A stretch of 64,000 bases of DNA from Yersinia thracica. Its GTDB lineage: Bacteria > Pseudomonadota > Gammaproteobacteria > Enterobacterales > Enterobacteriaceae. The notes under the pieces are model-generated. The model made no database searches. It was not told the origin of the DNA and saw only the letters and a program-made list of their open reading frames with translations. The stretch lies in NCBI RefSeq assembly GCF_902170565.1, contig NZ_CABHXX010000030.1, forward strand, positions 1 to 64,000, written 5' to 3'. The stretch's first letter is position 1, and every line of letters begins with the position of its first letter. The translations under genes were made by a program, and so were the position numbers. Of the stretch, positions 27,891-36,583 are shown in pieces.

Positions 27891-29357
27891 TCACCGACAG
27901 ACGCTATCGTGGCGCTTTTTATCAGGATTTATCAGGTAATCCACTACCGTCTTATCCACACACAGATTCGCTCCTGACAACGCCAGCGTATGCCCGTCAC
28001 CTTCCCGTGTCAGCAGCGGACTGCTGAATAGCGTGGCCATGGCTCTGGCATTGTGCCAGGGGGTGGTGGGATCGTGCCGCTGCGCAACAAACAGTAACTG
28101 CGGCAGATGAGGTACATGAACCGGGCGTTTGGCAAGAACATTGTTTTTCCATGGCCATAAGTCACACAAATTCAGGGGATCCGCTGTCTGAGGCGGATAA
28201 TTCGTCGCCGCGAACGCCTCCCTAATCAACTGGCGCTGACGGAGAATGTCATTCTGGCTATATTTACGTATGGGTTGATCAGCGCAAGTGATAACGCTCA
28301 ATGCATCCCAATCAAGAATTGATGCGGAATTATTCAGCAATCCGTTGACTTCTGTACTGACAATACCGGCACTGAGCTGCCTGACCGCAGTGGCCAGGGA
28401 AGGCCAGGATGAGCGCCATAGCAGAAGAACTTGTGTCAGGAATCGCAGGTCATTGGCGGATATTTGCCGACCTTCAGCTCCGTATAGCGGCTGAGCGTGC
28501 AGTTGACTCAACAGATTGCGATACTGCTGGGTAGCGAGCATTTTGTCTGATGAGAGAGGGCAACTGCCGGTTTCTGCGCACCAGGCAGCAAAGCGCTCAA
28601 AGGTCTGTTGGTATCCCCGTGCATCATTAAGCTGCCAGATGAAATCATCCTTTGCCACCTCCAGTTCGACAACCCCATCCAGCACTATTGCCCGGGTCGT
28701 TGAGGGAAAACGTTCGGCGTAGAGCGCTGCAACCTGAGTGCCGTAGGAATAAGCCACTGCTGTCAGCTTGCTGTCACCCAGCGCCTGGCGAATACGATCC
28801 ACATCACTGACGGCTTCATCAGTGCCAATATGTTTTAGTACCTCAACGCCGGTATTATCGATGCAGGCTTTAAGCTTATTGTGGATTTTCTGCTCCTGAC
28901 TGGTGACCGCGGCTGATGCATTCTCTGGCACCGTGCAGTTAATTTTAGGGGTAGATTGCCCGACACCTCGCGGATCGTACCTCACGATATCCCAGGATTC
29001 GTGCAGGTTAGTGACTGGCCAGTCAGCATCTCGGGAGGGCTTTTTACCTGATATACCTGACTGACCCGGACCGCCGCTGATCATGACTAAGCCCCCCTCG
29101 CGCACGCCTTTCGCTGGCAGCAGGGTCAATGCAAGTCTGACGGTTTTATCTGTGCCGTATTCTTCAATACTGGTGCCATTTTTATACTGCAATGGCACTT
29201 CCAGAAAGCCACAGCGCAGTTGTGGGGAGGGGGGAAAGCCGTTAAACCAGGAGTGAAACTTGCTGTTTAAGCAGGACTCCCATTGGATTGAGCCAGCCTG
29301 GCTGCTGAACGGGATAATACCGGCAATAAGCAATGTCAATGACAGCGGTTTTAACAT
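27891..29357 (-). CDS. Secreted alpha/beta hydrolase, tripeptidyl-aminopeptidase-like
   Basis: A 488-residue protein with a signal peptide (residues 1-21, ending SSQA). It has the oxyanion motif SGGPGQSG (94-101), the nucleophile elbow AYSYG with Ser204, and the likely acid/base pair Asp429 (RHDPTTPW) and His456 (GDGHTLA). This matches the SlpD/SlpE-type tripeptidyl aminopeptidases with a TAP-like C-terminal domain. It probably trims peptides in the periplasm or outside the cell. It is the third gene of a minus-strand set inside the Tn3-type element, 78 nt after the DUF1090-HExxH gene. The exact substrate is unknown; some relatives are esterases. Confidence 0.8.
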   Translation of the reverse strand: MLKPLSLTLLIAGIIPFSSQAGSIQWESCLNSKFHSWFNGFPPSPQLRCGFLEVPLQYKNGTSIEEYGTDKTVRLALTLLPAKGVREGGLVMISGGPGQSGISGKKPSRDADWPVTNLHESWDIVRYDPRGVGQSTPKINCTVPENASAAVTSQEQKIHNKLKACIDNTGVEVLKHIGTDEAVSDVDRIRQALGDSKLTAVAYSYGTQVAALYAERFPSTTRAIVLDGVVELEVAKDDFIWQLNDARGYQQTFERFAAWCAETGSCPLSSDKMLATQQYRNLLSQLHAQPLYGAEGRQISANDLRFLTQVLLLWRSSWPSLATAVRQLSAGIVSTEVNGLLNNSASILDWDALSVITCADQPIRKYSQNDILRQRQLIREAFAATNYPPQTADPLNLCDLWPWKNNVLAKRPVHVPHLPQLLFVAQRHDPTTPWHNARAMATLFSSPLLTREGDGHTLALSGANLCVDKTVVDYLINPDKKRHDSVCR

Positions 29358-29435
29358 AAAGGTTGTCCAATTCTTCCATGATGGTGGTGATGTTCCTGGA
29401 GTGAAAACTCTCCAGAAAACTTGAGGCGGTTCAGG

Positions 29436-30272
29436 TTACTGAACTATGGGAAAGTCGGCCAGCAGCTCCTGCACCAGTTGGGCTGGCACCTGAAGTCCCG
29501 CAGTGGCAAATGTTGCCGCCGTCATGTTTTTAAAAGCCGGTTCCACCTTCCGGAGCCGGGGGATGGCATCCGGCTCCAGCTGCAGCAGGTGACGTACTTT
29601 CGCTGCCGCATCCCTGTAACGCGGATCATCTTTGGTATACGCCTGCTTGTTCTTGTCATTAAACCATATTTCCAGCATGTCTTCCGAGAACGCGGTGGCC
29701 AGACCTTCCTCAATGACCAGTGACCCGCCGCCCACGACCGGTGCCAGCAGATGCACGCACTCGTGCGCCAACTGGTAAACCGCGCGCTTTTCATCATGAA
29801 AGGCTCTGCCACTCAGCATGATGGCAATGTGTCTGCGGGACGAGGTCTCATGGCTGCCCGGAAACCAGATCTGAGGCGCGGCATCATGAAACTCCACGCC
29901 GAGCAGCGTCCAGCCATCCTCACGCGGCCCATAGCGCTTTTCAATTTCTTGCAGTAACTCCCCCGTGTAAGTTACCAGCGTCCAGGTGCTTCCGGCTGGG
30001 CCAGCATGTGCATTGAACAGGTGGCCGGGAATAGCAAAAGAGTTGTTCTCCAGACTGCCGGCCTGCTGGCCAGCTTCGGTGCAGTTGGTCTGCACTTCGC
30101 TCAACGCTTTTTTCAGCCCGGCCACACGGTGGGGATTGTCGTGCTGGGTGGCGTAATCTATCTGTTGCTGGATGTTCTGTTCCTTGGTGGCGCAGCTGCC
30201 TTCTGCCGCAAACGACAGGGCTGGCAATGCGCATAATGGGAGCGCCAGTAACAGTGAGTGGCGTAATTTCAT
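29436..30272 (-). CDS. Secreted DUF1090-like/HExxH metallopeptidase-like fusion protein
   Basis: A 278-residue exported protein: signal peptide 1-23 (ending SFAA), then residues 27-70 that look like the start of DUF1090 proteins such as E. coli YqjC (CATKEQNIQQQIDYA, LKKALSEVQTNCTEA), then a different domain with the zinc-protease-like motif HECVH (His170, Glu171, His174) and a glutamate pair EEG at 188-189 that could be the third ligand. I do not know a named family with this order. It sits between the autotransporter (127 nt upstream) and the hydrolase. It may be a peptidase or an inactive binding protein. Confidence 0.65.
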   Translation of the reverse strand: MKLRHSLLLALPLCALPALSFAAEGSCATKEQNIQQQIDYATQHDNPHRVAGLKKALSEVQTNCTEAGQQAGSLENNSFAIPGHLFNAHAGPAGSTWTLVTYTGELLQEIEKRYGPREDGWTLLGVEFHDAAPQIWFPGSHETSSRRHIAIMLSGRAFHDEKRAVYQLAHECVHLLAPVVGGGSLVIEEGLATAFSEDMLEIWFNDKNKQAYTKDDPRYRDAAAKVRHLLQLEPDAIPRLRKVEPAFKNMTAATFATAGLQVPAQLVQELLADFPIVQ

Positions 30273-30399
30273 GCTTTAGCTTCCTTGTTAATGGGATGCA
30301 TTGACACGCATCCGCCTTTACTGACGGTTGTGTCTGATCGGATAACATGCTGTTTTGTGATGGTGCCGTACCCTGACGCCGGCCGCACCGTCTCCGGGA

Positions 30400-33300
30400 T
30401 CAGAAACGCCAGCTAAACCCGGCGTTCACGCTATTGTCCTGCTGACGCGAGGACAACTGGCCGCCGTAGCCCAGCGACAGGGTGGCGTTGTCATACAGCT
30501 TCGCCTCAACGCCTGCCCTGACCAGTGCGCTGTCGCGGTCGGCCGGTACGCTGCCGACGGTAAAGGCTGCCGTGTTGTTAAATTTCAGGTCCGCATCGCG
30601 TGCCGTTTTCCCTAACTGGTGTTGCCAGCCCAGTTCTCCGTACACCCCCATATCAACGGCACCGCCGGCCTGCCAGCGCTTTTCTGCCCGCAGGCCCGCC
30701 GTGGAAAACATGGCGTCCTGATGCTGTCGGTTGCCCTGCAGCGCGGCGCCGCCGCCTTTCTCGGCAAACCCGCCGTTCGCTGTCCGCACATAGGCCAGAC
30801 CGGCAAACGGCTCCAGGCTGACGCCCAGCGGCATATCCAGCCGATAGCCGGCCTCGGCGAACAGCTGCTGTGTCTGGGCGGTATACCCGGCCTCCACCCG
30901 GTCGGACTGGCTGCCGTACGCAATGTTGCGTCGAGTATCGATACGGTGCCAGGTGTTGGCCGCCCCGGCGCGCAGGGCCAGGTCGCCCCAGGCGACGCTG
31001 CCGTAAAGCGCCAGAGGAACGTTTTTACGGGTGGCTGAGGCCCCGTAGCCCCCTTGCAGCGTGGTGCGGGTATAGCCCGTGGCCACGCCCAGCCGCAGAT
31101 GGCCACCCACGCGGCGGTCAGCGCCCAGCATTACCCCGGACGTTGACGTCTGATACCCGGTGGCGTTGGTATCGCCGGTCGCCTGTCCCCAGCCGCCCAG
31201 CAGCGTTGCCCAGGCGCCATGTTCATCCGCCCTGATGCCGGAGGTGCCGGCCAAACCTTCGCTTTGGCGCAAACGTCCATTCAGGGTTTCCCGCAAGGCG
31301 TGACTGTCGTTTATCTGCGCCGCCAGCACATCGGCATGCACCTGGCCGGACAGCTGACGAAACGCCTGACGGGCCTGAGTGGCAGAGTCCGACATCAGCA
31401 CCGATTCGTACACCGGGTGGCCGACAGGCAGGCGTTCTGCCGCCACCGCCACGGCCCGTTCGTTGGTCGTGGCGGCCACGACGGCAAACGGGGTGGCGTT
31501 GCGCACCACGGTCAACTCCACCTGTTGCGGCCGGTAGCTCAGTCCGGTACCCAGGAACAGGGAGTTGGGTTGTACCGCAGTAAACTGCCCCTCAATCCCC
31601 TGGGCCGCTGTCAGGATGCTGTACCGCTGCCCCAGCAGGCTGCGTACTTCTTTTGGGCTCAGCAGGTTGCCCCGGCTTTCCAGCGTCACCGCCACCTCAC
31701 CGCCCTTCAGCCGTGCCTTGCCGGCGCTTTGAATGCGGTCGCTACGGCCCTCTGTCGTGACCTCCACGGCATAGCCTGAATCGGCGTCAAAGGTGACGTC
31801 ATTCGCGACCGTCAGCGTGCCGATACCGTTACCCGGCGCCACGGCGCCACCGGCCTGGGCCACGAGTGACCCGATCGAGCCGTTGCCACCCAACACACCA
31901 CCATCCTGCACCGACACGTCCGACGTCAGCGAACCGTTGACCATCAGCGTGCCCTGATTGACCTGCGTCGGCCCATGGTAGGTGTTGTGCCCCCTCAGCA
32001 CCAGCGTCCCTGCTCCCTCTTTGGTCAGCCCGCCATGGCCGGCAATATCATTACGCCAGATATCCCAGGCACATTCCGGACCGGTACATCGCCGTTCCAG
32101 CGGCGTCCCGGGGTCAAGAAGCGCACCGGCCCCCGGGATAGTGGCCACAAACTGGGTCTGGGTGTACGAACCGGGCACATAGAGTTCCGCCGGGATGTCC
32201 GCCGGGGCAATCAGCATCCTGGGGCCGTCAATGGCATCTTTCAGGTTGATTTTTCCCCAGCCGAAGCGGGCATCGATGCCCGGCGCACCGAGGTCGGTGG
32301 CGGTGGTTTTCAGTACGGTGCTGATTTGCTCCGTCGTCATGTAGGGGAAGCGCTGCATCAGCACGGCGGCCGCCCCGGTGACGAGGGGCGCAGCCATGGA
32401 GGTGCCCGTCATGTTCGCGTAGCCCGGTGCCACGCTCAGTTCTCCCTGGTTCAGCGCCGCTTCCGTGATGTGGTCGCCGGTACGGGAAGCAAAGTGTCCT
32501 ACTGCGCTGTAGATATCCGTACCGGGTGCCGAAACGCAGTAGCTGGCGGTATGCCCGCAGCTTGTGGAACTGACCGCCAGTTCATCGTCTGGCGTCAGGT
32601 TGGTGACCATCAGGTAGTGGCTCACCACCTCAGGAAAGAAATAAGGAATGCTTTCATCCCTCATGGGCACATTGTAATTGTTGGAGTTGCCGGCCGCGAA
32701 AACAATCAGCTTGCCGTGGCGCGCAGCGCGCAGCATGCCGGCGTAACCGGCAATATCCAGGTTGTCATTGGCGATAACCCTGGGGATCGGGGCCCGGCTG
32801 AAGGCGTCTATCCGCGCTTTGAGGGGGGCCAGCTTATCGAGCTGGGACGCTGGCGTGACCTGTTGATACTTATAGGTACCATTAGGCAGGGATACGTCGT
32901 TTCCTTCGGCATCTGTTTCAATCGGTGGGTAATCTCCCCAGCTGTTATTAATCACCCTGACGTTGCTCTGGGTCATGTATTCCAGCTGGCTGTCCGTGCG
33001 CGGAACACTGCCCGTGGCGAGGGTGGCACCGAAAGCCACCCCGTGCATGCCGGCACCATCCCGGCTGGCCGCCGCAATGCCGGCCACATGGGCGCCGTGC
33101 GACCCGAAGGTGATCGCTTCACTGTTCTCATCCTTGTCAAAATTATAAGGCAGATAATCGGAAATAATGGCGAGCTTGCCGGCAAACTCGGGGTGGGGGA
33201 AAAGCTTCCCATCAAGCACACCCATGTTCACCCCCTGCCCGTTGTAACCCCGGGCGTAGGCATGGTGCGCATTAATCGCCCCCAGTCCCCACTGACAGTT

Positions 33301-33438
33301 GAATTCGGGGGTCAGCCAGCTGTCCGGTACGCCAGGCCGACCGGACTCTGGGAAAGGGCTCCCGGCGGCCAGAACGGCTGCCGGAAAAAAGAGGCAACCC
33401 AGTGAAGTACCCAGCACCAAACGTGATTTGGTTTTCAT
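30400..33438 (-). CDS. Subtilisin-like serine protease autotransporter
   Basis: A 1012-residue type V-secreted protease. It has a signal peptide (about 1-24), an S8 peptidase domain (about 50-400) with catalytic Asp76 (GVLDGK), His113 (GSHGAHVAG) and Ser345 (GTSMAAP), and a passenger-associated repeat (KEGAGTLVLRGHNTYHGPTQ; GSIGSLVAQAGGAVAPGNG). The beta-barrel domain occupies about 740-1012 and ends NAGFSWRF with the terminal Phe typical of outer-membrane proteins. It resembles the NalP/SphB1/Serratia Ssp group, which cleave surface or host proteins. The gene is strikingly GC-rich against the local background, a sign of transfer. It is the first gene of the element's minus-strand set; AAGGAT precedes the ATG. 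Confidence 0.92.
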   Translation of the reverse strand: MKTKSRLVLGTSLGCLFFPAAVLAAGSPFPESGRPGVPDSWLTPEFNCQWGLGAINAHHAYARGYNGQGVNMGVLDGKLFPHPEFAGKLAIISDYLPYNFDKDENSEAITFGSHGAHVAGIAAASRDGAGMHGVAFGATLATGSVPRTDSQLEYMTQSNVRVINNSWGDYPPIETDAEGNDVSLPNGTYKYQQVTPASQLDKLAPLKARIDAFSRAPIPRVIANDNLDIAGYAGMLRAARHGKLIVFAAGNSNNYNVPMRDESIPYFFPEVVSHYLMVTNLTPDDELAVSSTSCGHTASYCVSAPGTDIYSAVGHFASRTGDHITEAALNQGELSVAPGYANMTGTSMAAPLVTGAAAVLMQRFPYMTTEQISTVLKTTATDLGAPGIDARFGWGKINLKDAIDGPRMLIAPADIPAELYVPGSYTQTQFVATIPGAGALLDPGTPLERRCTGPECAWDIWRNDIAGHGGLTKEGAGTLVLRGHNTYHGPTQVNQGTLMVNGSLTSDVSVQDGGVLGGNGSIGSLVAQAGGAVAPGNGIGTLTVANDVTFDADSGYAVEVTTEGRSDRIQSAGKARLKGGEVAVTLESRGNLLSPKEVRSLLGQRYSILTAAQGIEGQFTAVQPNSLFLGTGLSYRPQQVELTVVRNATPFAVVAATTNERAVAVAAERLPVGHPVYESVLMSDSATQARQAFRQLSGQVHADVLAAQINDSHALRETLNGRLRQSEGLAGTSGIRADEHGAWATLLGGWGQATGDTNATGYQTSTSGVMLGADRRVGGHLRLGVATGYTRTTLQGGYGASATRKNVPLALYGSVAWGDLALRAGAANTWHRIDTRRNIAYGSQSDRVEAGYTAQTQQLFAEAGYRLDMPLGVSLEPFAGLAYVRTANGGFAEKGGGAALQGNRQHQDAMFSTAGLRAEKRWQAGGAVDMGVYGELGWQHQLGKTARDADLKFNNTAAFTVGSVPADRDSALVRAGVEAKLYDNATLSLGYGGQLSSRQQDNSVNAGFSWRF

Positions 33439-34073
33439 GTTTTATCCTTAAAACAGGGAGGAGGCAGGTTTAAAACAGTCCGTTAACATAAATGCCGGGC
33501 AGAACAGCGACATTACGAAAATATTACACAATCGTAATATATTGATATTTTTTTAACGAACGCTAAACCTTCTGTTTTATTATCACGGATAAAAAGTAAA
33601 GCTGCGTATTATTCCCTACCACTAATGCGCTGGCTTTCGTTTAATTATCAATTAAATAAGTGTATTAATATTTTCCTCAGGGCAATGTATTGCCCGAAAT
33701 TATTGCATTTTCGTTTAATGACAGTTAACTATTCACGGCGGTGAGAAACTCCACTTATTGCAGAGTGCAAAGTTTCCGCCGTCATATTTGTCTTGTACAG
33801 GTCTACCTAAAGCAGACCGTCTCATAAAGGATTGGGACAGATTTACGAGATAAACAATAATTAGCATCCAGAGCCCAAAGAGACGTCTTTTCATTTGCAG
33901 TTAATCTGAGCCGAAAAACGGGATAAATGCGAATCGATGGGATTTCAAAATAATAGCAATAGCGAAAAACCGATGGAAGATATCAAGTTAGAAGGACAGA
34001 AACGCCTCTTGAATAGCAACAGTTAATTTTATTATAGTTTAATATCAACTAGTTAAAGAGACTCTCTTTCTAA
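33439..34073. other. AT-rich right part of the Tn3-type element
   Basis: A gene-poor 635 nt between the autotransporter start and the right inverted repeat. It should hold the promoter of the minus-strand peptidase set. A 29-codon frame at 33937-34026 has no ribosome site. The low GC contrasts with the adjacent autotransporter gene, suggesting the element is a mosaic. Confidence 0.45.
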
Positions 34074-34107
34074 ATGTCGCATTTTGCAGCTTCGCTCCCA
34101 CTAGGCC
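34074..34107 (-). repeat. Right terminal inverted repeat of the Tn3-type element
   Basis: The inverted partner of 27395-27428. It contains TCGCATTTTGCAGCTTCGCT and ends CACTAGGCC, immediately followed by AAATA (34108-34112), the second copy of the target duplication. Confidence 0.88.
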
Positions 34108-34132
34108 AAATAGAGGGTATCAGTGGGTGGAC

Positions 34133-34148
34133 GACAGAAAAGTCCATA
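34133..34148. promoter_or_regulatory. AraC operator half-site upstream of araC (araO1-like)
   Basis: GACAGAAAAGTCCATA matches the GGCAGAAAAGTCCACA stretch of the E. coli araO1 region, and its complement fits TATGGA-N6-TG. It lies 111 nt before the araC ATG and only 21 nt outside the AAATA duplication. It probably serves araC autoregulation. Confidence 0.65.
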
Positions 34149-34258
34149 AAAAACCATTCTGGCTCACAATTTTGTTATCACTATTGGGCAGTGTAAAATG
34201 GGTTCGATAGACTGAGATAAGCGCATAAAAAATCAGAAAGGGATGCCAAGGAGACTCA

Positions 34259-35200
34259 ATGTATCATCGAATGGCTCAGGAACCGCAACCTAACCCCTTG
34301 CTGCCAGGCTATACCTTTAATGCTTATCTGGTGGCGGGATTAACCCCTATTTTAGCTGATGGGCCGCTCGATTTTTTTATCGACCGACCCGGCGGTATGA
34401 AAGGTTACATTCTAAACCTGACCATTAAAGGGCAGGGCAAAATTTTTGATGGAGAAAACACGTTTTACAGTAAACCCGGTGACTTGTTGTTATTTCCGCC
34501 TAAGGTTGCTCATTATTATGGCCGCTCACCCAACAGTGATTGTTGGTATCACCGTTGGGTCTATTTCCGGCCTCGGGCCTACTGGGCTGATTGGCTAGAG
34601 TGGCACAGTAAAGCCCATGAAGTAGGGCGTTTATCCTTACCGACCGATACCAACAATAATTTACTGCTGGAGTTTGATCGGCTGTTTGCCAATATAGAAG
34701 AAACACAAAAATCCGGGCGGCGTTTTGGCGAAGAGTTAGGGATGAACTTACTGGAGCGGCTGTTATTGCGTTCAATGGAAGAAGACCCCCTCAGCCCGCA
34801 ACGCATTATGGACCCTCGCGTTATCGAAGCATGTCAATTTATCACCGGCAATCTGGCGGGCGAGTTGCGCATTGATGAAGTGGCGCGGCATGTGTGTTTG
34901 TCGCCGTCACGGTTGGCGCATCTGTTTCGCGATCAGGTCGGTATCAATATCTTGCGTTGGCGCGAAGACCAACGGGTTATCCGGGCTAAATTATTGCTGC
35001 AAACCACGCAAGAACCTATTGCCACCATTGGCCGTGTCGTGGGCTATGATGACCAGCTGTATTTCTCCCGCGTTTTCCGTAAGCGCGTGGGCGTCAGCCC
35101 CAGTGATTTCAGGCGTCGCAGCATTGAAACCAACTACCCACAACGTAGCTTGCACCCCCCTGAATGGCGTGATGATTCAGCTGAAATTACGCGGATTTAA
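34259..35200 (+). CDS. araC: Arabinose operon regulator AraC
   Basis: A 313-residue regulator closely matching E. coli AraC in both domains. The N-terminal arabinose-binding cupin shows [32 protein letters not shown] and [14 protein letters not shown]. The C-terminal AraC HTH shows [15 protein letters not shown] and [21 protein letters not shown] lies 5 nt before the ATG. With arabinose it activates araBA; without it, it represses. The Tn3-type element inserted directly upstream, leaving about 150 nt of native promoter DNA with one visible AraC site. Confidence 0.96.
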   Translation: MYHRMAQEPQPNPLLPGYTFNAYLVAGLTPILADGPLDFFIDRPGGMKGYILNLTIKGQGKIFDGENTFYSKPGDLLLFPPKVAHYYGRSPNSDCWYHRWVYFRPRAYWADWLEWHSKAHEVGRLSLPTDTNNNLLLEFDRLFANIEETQKSGRRFGEELGMNLLERLLLRSMEEDPLSPQRIMDPRVIEACQFITGNLAGELRIDEVARHVCLSPSRLAHLFRDQVGINILRWREDQRVIRAKLLLQTTQEPIATIGRVVGYDDQLYFSRVFRKRVGVSPSDFRRRSIETNYPQRSLHPPEWRDDSAEITRI

Positions 35201-35291
35201 CCGCGCCAGTTATGTTTAGCAAAAAATTACCTCTTGTCGCAGCAATCATCATGGTGTCAAATCGGTTGTTCGAGTGATATCAAATAGCGGG

Positions 35292-35350
35292 CATGCCCGT
35301 CATACTTCAAGCGGCATGTGTGTTGGCTGCTTGCATTATTTAGGGCATAT
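35292..35350. repeat. Internally deleted ERIC element
   Basis: The left ERIC end (CCGTCATACTTCAAGCGGCA then TGTGTTGGCTGC) is joined directly to a right end (TTGCATTATTTAGGGCATAT), leaving about 60 bp. It lies just upstream of the ydgJ ribosome site and would sit in its leader. Confidence 0.75.
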
Positions 35351-35369
35351 ATCGGGCAAGAGGAAATAC

Positions 35370-36422
35370 ATGATGGCCGAAAAAATAAAAGTGGGTTTAC
35401 TGGGTTATGGCTACGCCAGTAAAACCTTTCATGCACCGCTGATTATGGGGACTCCAGGGCTGGAACTGGCGGGCGTTTCTAGTAGTGATGCCAGTAAAGT
35501 TCATGCTGACTGGCCATCGATGACTGTTGTTTCTGACCCGCAAGCGTTATTTGATGACCCTGCCATTGATCTCATCGTCATTCCTACCCCTAATGATACC
35601 CACTATCCTTTGGCTCAAAAGGCGCTGGCAGCGGGTAAGCATGTGGTGGTTGATAAGCCGTTTACTGTGACACTGTCACAAGCAAATGATCTGAAGCAAC
35701 AAGCTGACGACGCCGGTCTTTTGCTGTCCGTGTTCCACAATCGCCGCTGGGACAGTGATTTCCTGACATTAAAAACCTTATTGGCGGAAGGCTCGTTGGG
35801 TAAAGTGGTCTATTTTGAATCTCACTTTGACCGCTATCGCCCGGAGATCCGTCAGCGGTGGCGTGAACAAGCCGGTGCTGGCAGCGGTATCTGGTACGAT
35901 TTGGGGCCACATTTATTGGATCAAGCGCTACAACTGTTTGGTTTGCCAGATCAACTGAATGTTGATTTAGGGATGTTACGCCCAGGGGCGCAATCCGTTG
36001 ACTATTTCCATGCTATTCTCAGCTATCCGGGGCAACGCGTGGTGTTGCACGGCACTGTAATCGCGGCGGCAGAAAACGCGCGTTATATCGTCCACGGTAT
36101 GCAGGGCAGCTATATTAAATTTGGTTTAGACCCGCAGGAAGACCGGCTGAAAGCGGGTGAGCGTTTACCACAAGCTGACTGGGGCTATGATATGCGCGAT
36201 GGTATCGTGACACTGTCACATGACGGTGTGCTGACCGAGAAACCTTTGCTGACATTGCCAGGTAATTATCCTGCTTATTATGCCGGAGTTCGCGATGCCA
36301 TTTTGGGGACGGCCGCCAATCCGGTACCAGCCTCTGAAGCGATTAAGGTGATGGAGTTGATCGAGCTGGGCATTGCCTCTGATCAACAGAAAAAAACGTT
36401 GCCAGTTGTCACTGCAAACTGA
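35370..36422 (+). CDS. ydgJ: Gfo/Idh/MocA family oxidoreductase YdgJ
   Basis: A 350-residue NAD(P)-dependent sugar or inositol dehydrogenase-like protein. It has the N-terminal Rossmann motif GLLGYGYASKTFHAPL, the family EKP-type motif in the form VVDKPFTV, and GSGIWYDLGPHLLDQAL with the catalytic Asp/His region. E. coli YdgJ lies next to add, as here. The ATG at 35370 has AGAGGA 6 nt upstream; the longer open frame to 35274 is encoded by an ERIC remnant and is not used. The natural substrate is uncertain. Confidence 0.88.
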   Translation: MMAEKIKVGLLGYGYASKTFHAPLIMGTPGLELAGVSSSDASKVHADWPSMTVVSDPQALFDDPAIDLIVIPTPNDTHYPLAQKALAAGKHVVVDKPFTVTLSQANDLKQQADDAGLLLSVFHNRRWDSDFLTLKTLLAEGSLGKVVYFESHFDRYRPEIRQRWREQAGAGSGIWYDLGPHLLDQALQLFGLPDQLNVDLGMLRPGAQSVDYFHAILSYPGQRVVLHGTVIAAAENARYIVHGMQGSYIKFGLDPQEDRLKAGERLPQADWGYDMRDGIVTLSHDGVLTEKPLLTLPGNYPAYYAGVRDAILGTAANPVPASEAIKVMELIELGIASDQQKKTLPVVTAN

Positions 36423-36438
36423 ATTAGGCCTAAAAACC

Positions 36439-36564
36439 ATACCCAAAGCTATTGGAGTTGCGAGTAGGCAGCAAGTGAACAAATCCCGATGAGCTGACAT
36501 AAGTCAGTGATTCGGGTGAGTGAGCGTAGCTAACACCCCCGCGGCTTCTAGAGCGAAGGGGATA
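36439..36564. repeat. ERIC element between ydgJ and the SBF symporter gene
   Basis: About 126 bp with ERIC core GATGAGCTGACATAAGTCAG and TTCGGGTGAGTGAGCG in the order of the consensus (reverse orientation to 20680). It lies 20 nt before the symporter start and after the ydgJ stop. Confidence 0.88.
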
Positions 36565-36583
36565 ATTGAAGGAATACAGTGGC

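Larger units (their letters stand above)
27390..34112. mobile_element. Tn3-type transposon-derived element carrying three secreted hydrolases
   Basis: Two 34-bp inverted repeats (27395-27428 and 34074-34107; two mismatches) bound the region. Outside each is the same 5-bp AAATA (27390-27394 and 34108-34112), the target duplication length made by Tn3-family elements. Just inside the left repeat are fragments of a Tn3-family transposase N terminus and of a resolvase C terminus. The cargo is GC-rich compared with its surroundings: an alpha/beta hydrolase, a DUF1090-HExxH protein and a subtilase autotransporter, all on the minus strand. No intact transposase remains, so movement would need help in trans. 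The insertion lies between a PAS-HTH gene and the araC promoter. Confidence 0.85.

Noticed and set aside
31975-33405. A 476-codon open frame on the plus strand opposite the autotransporter gene
   Set aside because: It is antisense to a gene with signal peptide, full catalytic triad and beta-barrel. High GC at third positions removes stops from the opposite strand. The translation has no recognisable domain.
33937-34026. A 29-codon frame at the right side of the Tn3-type element
   Set aside because: No ribosome site and no recognisable product; the region is better seen as non-coding flank of the element.
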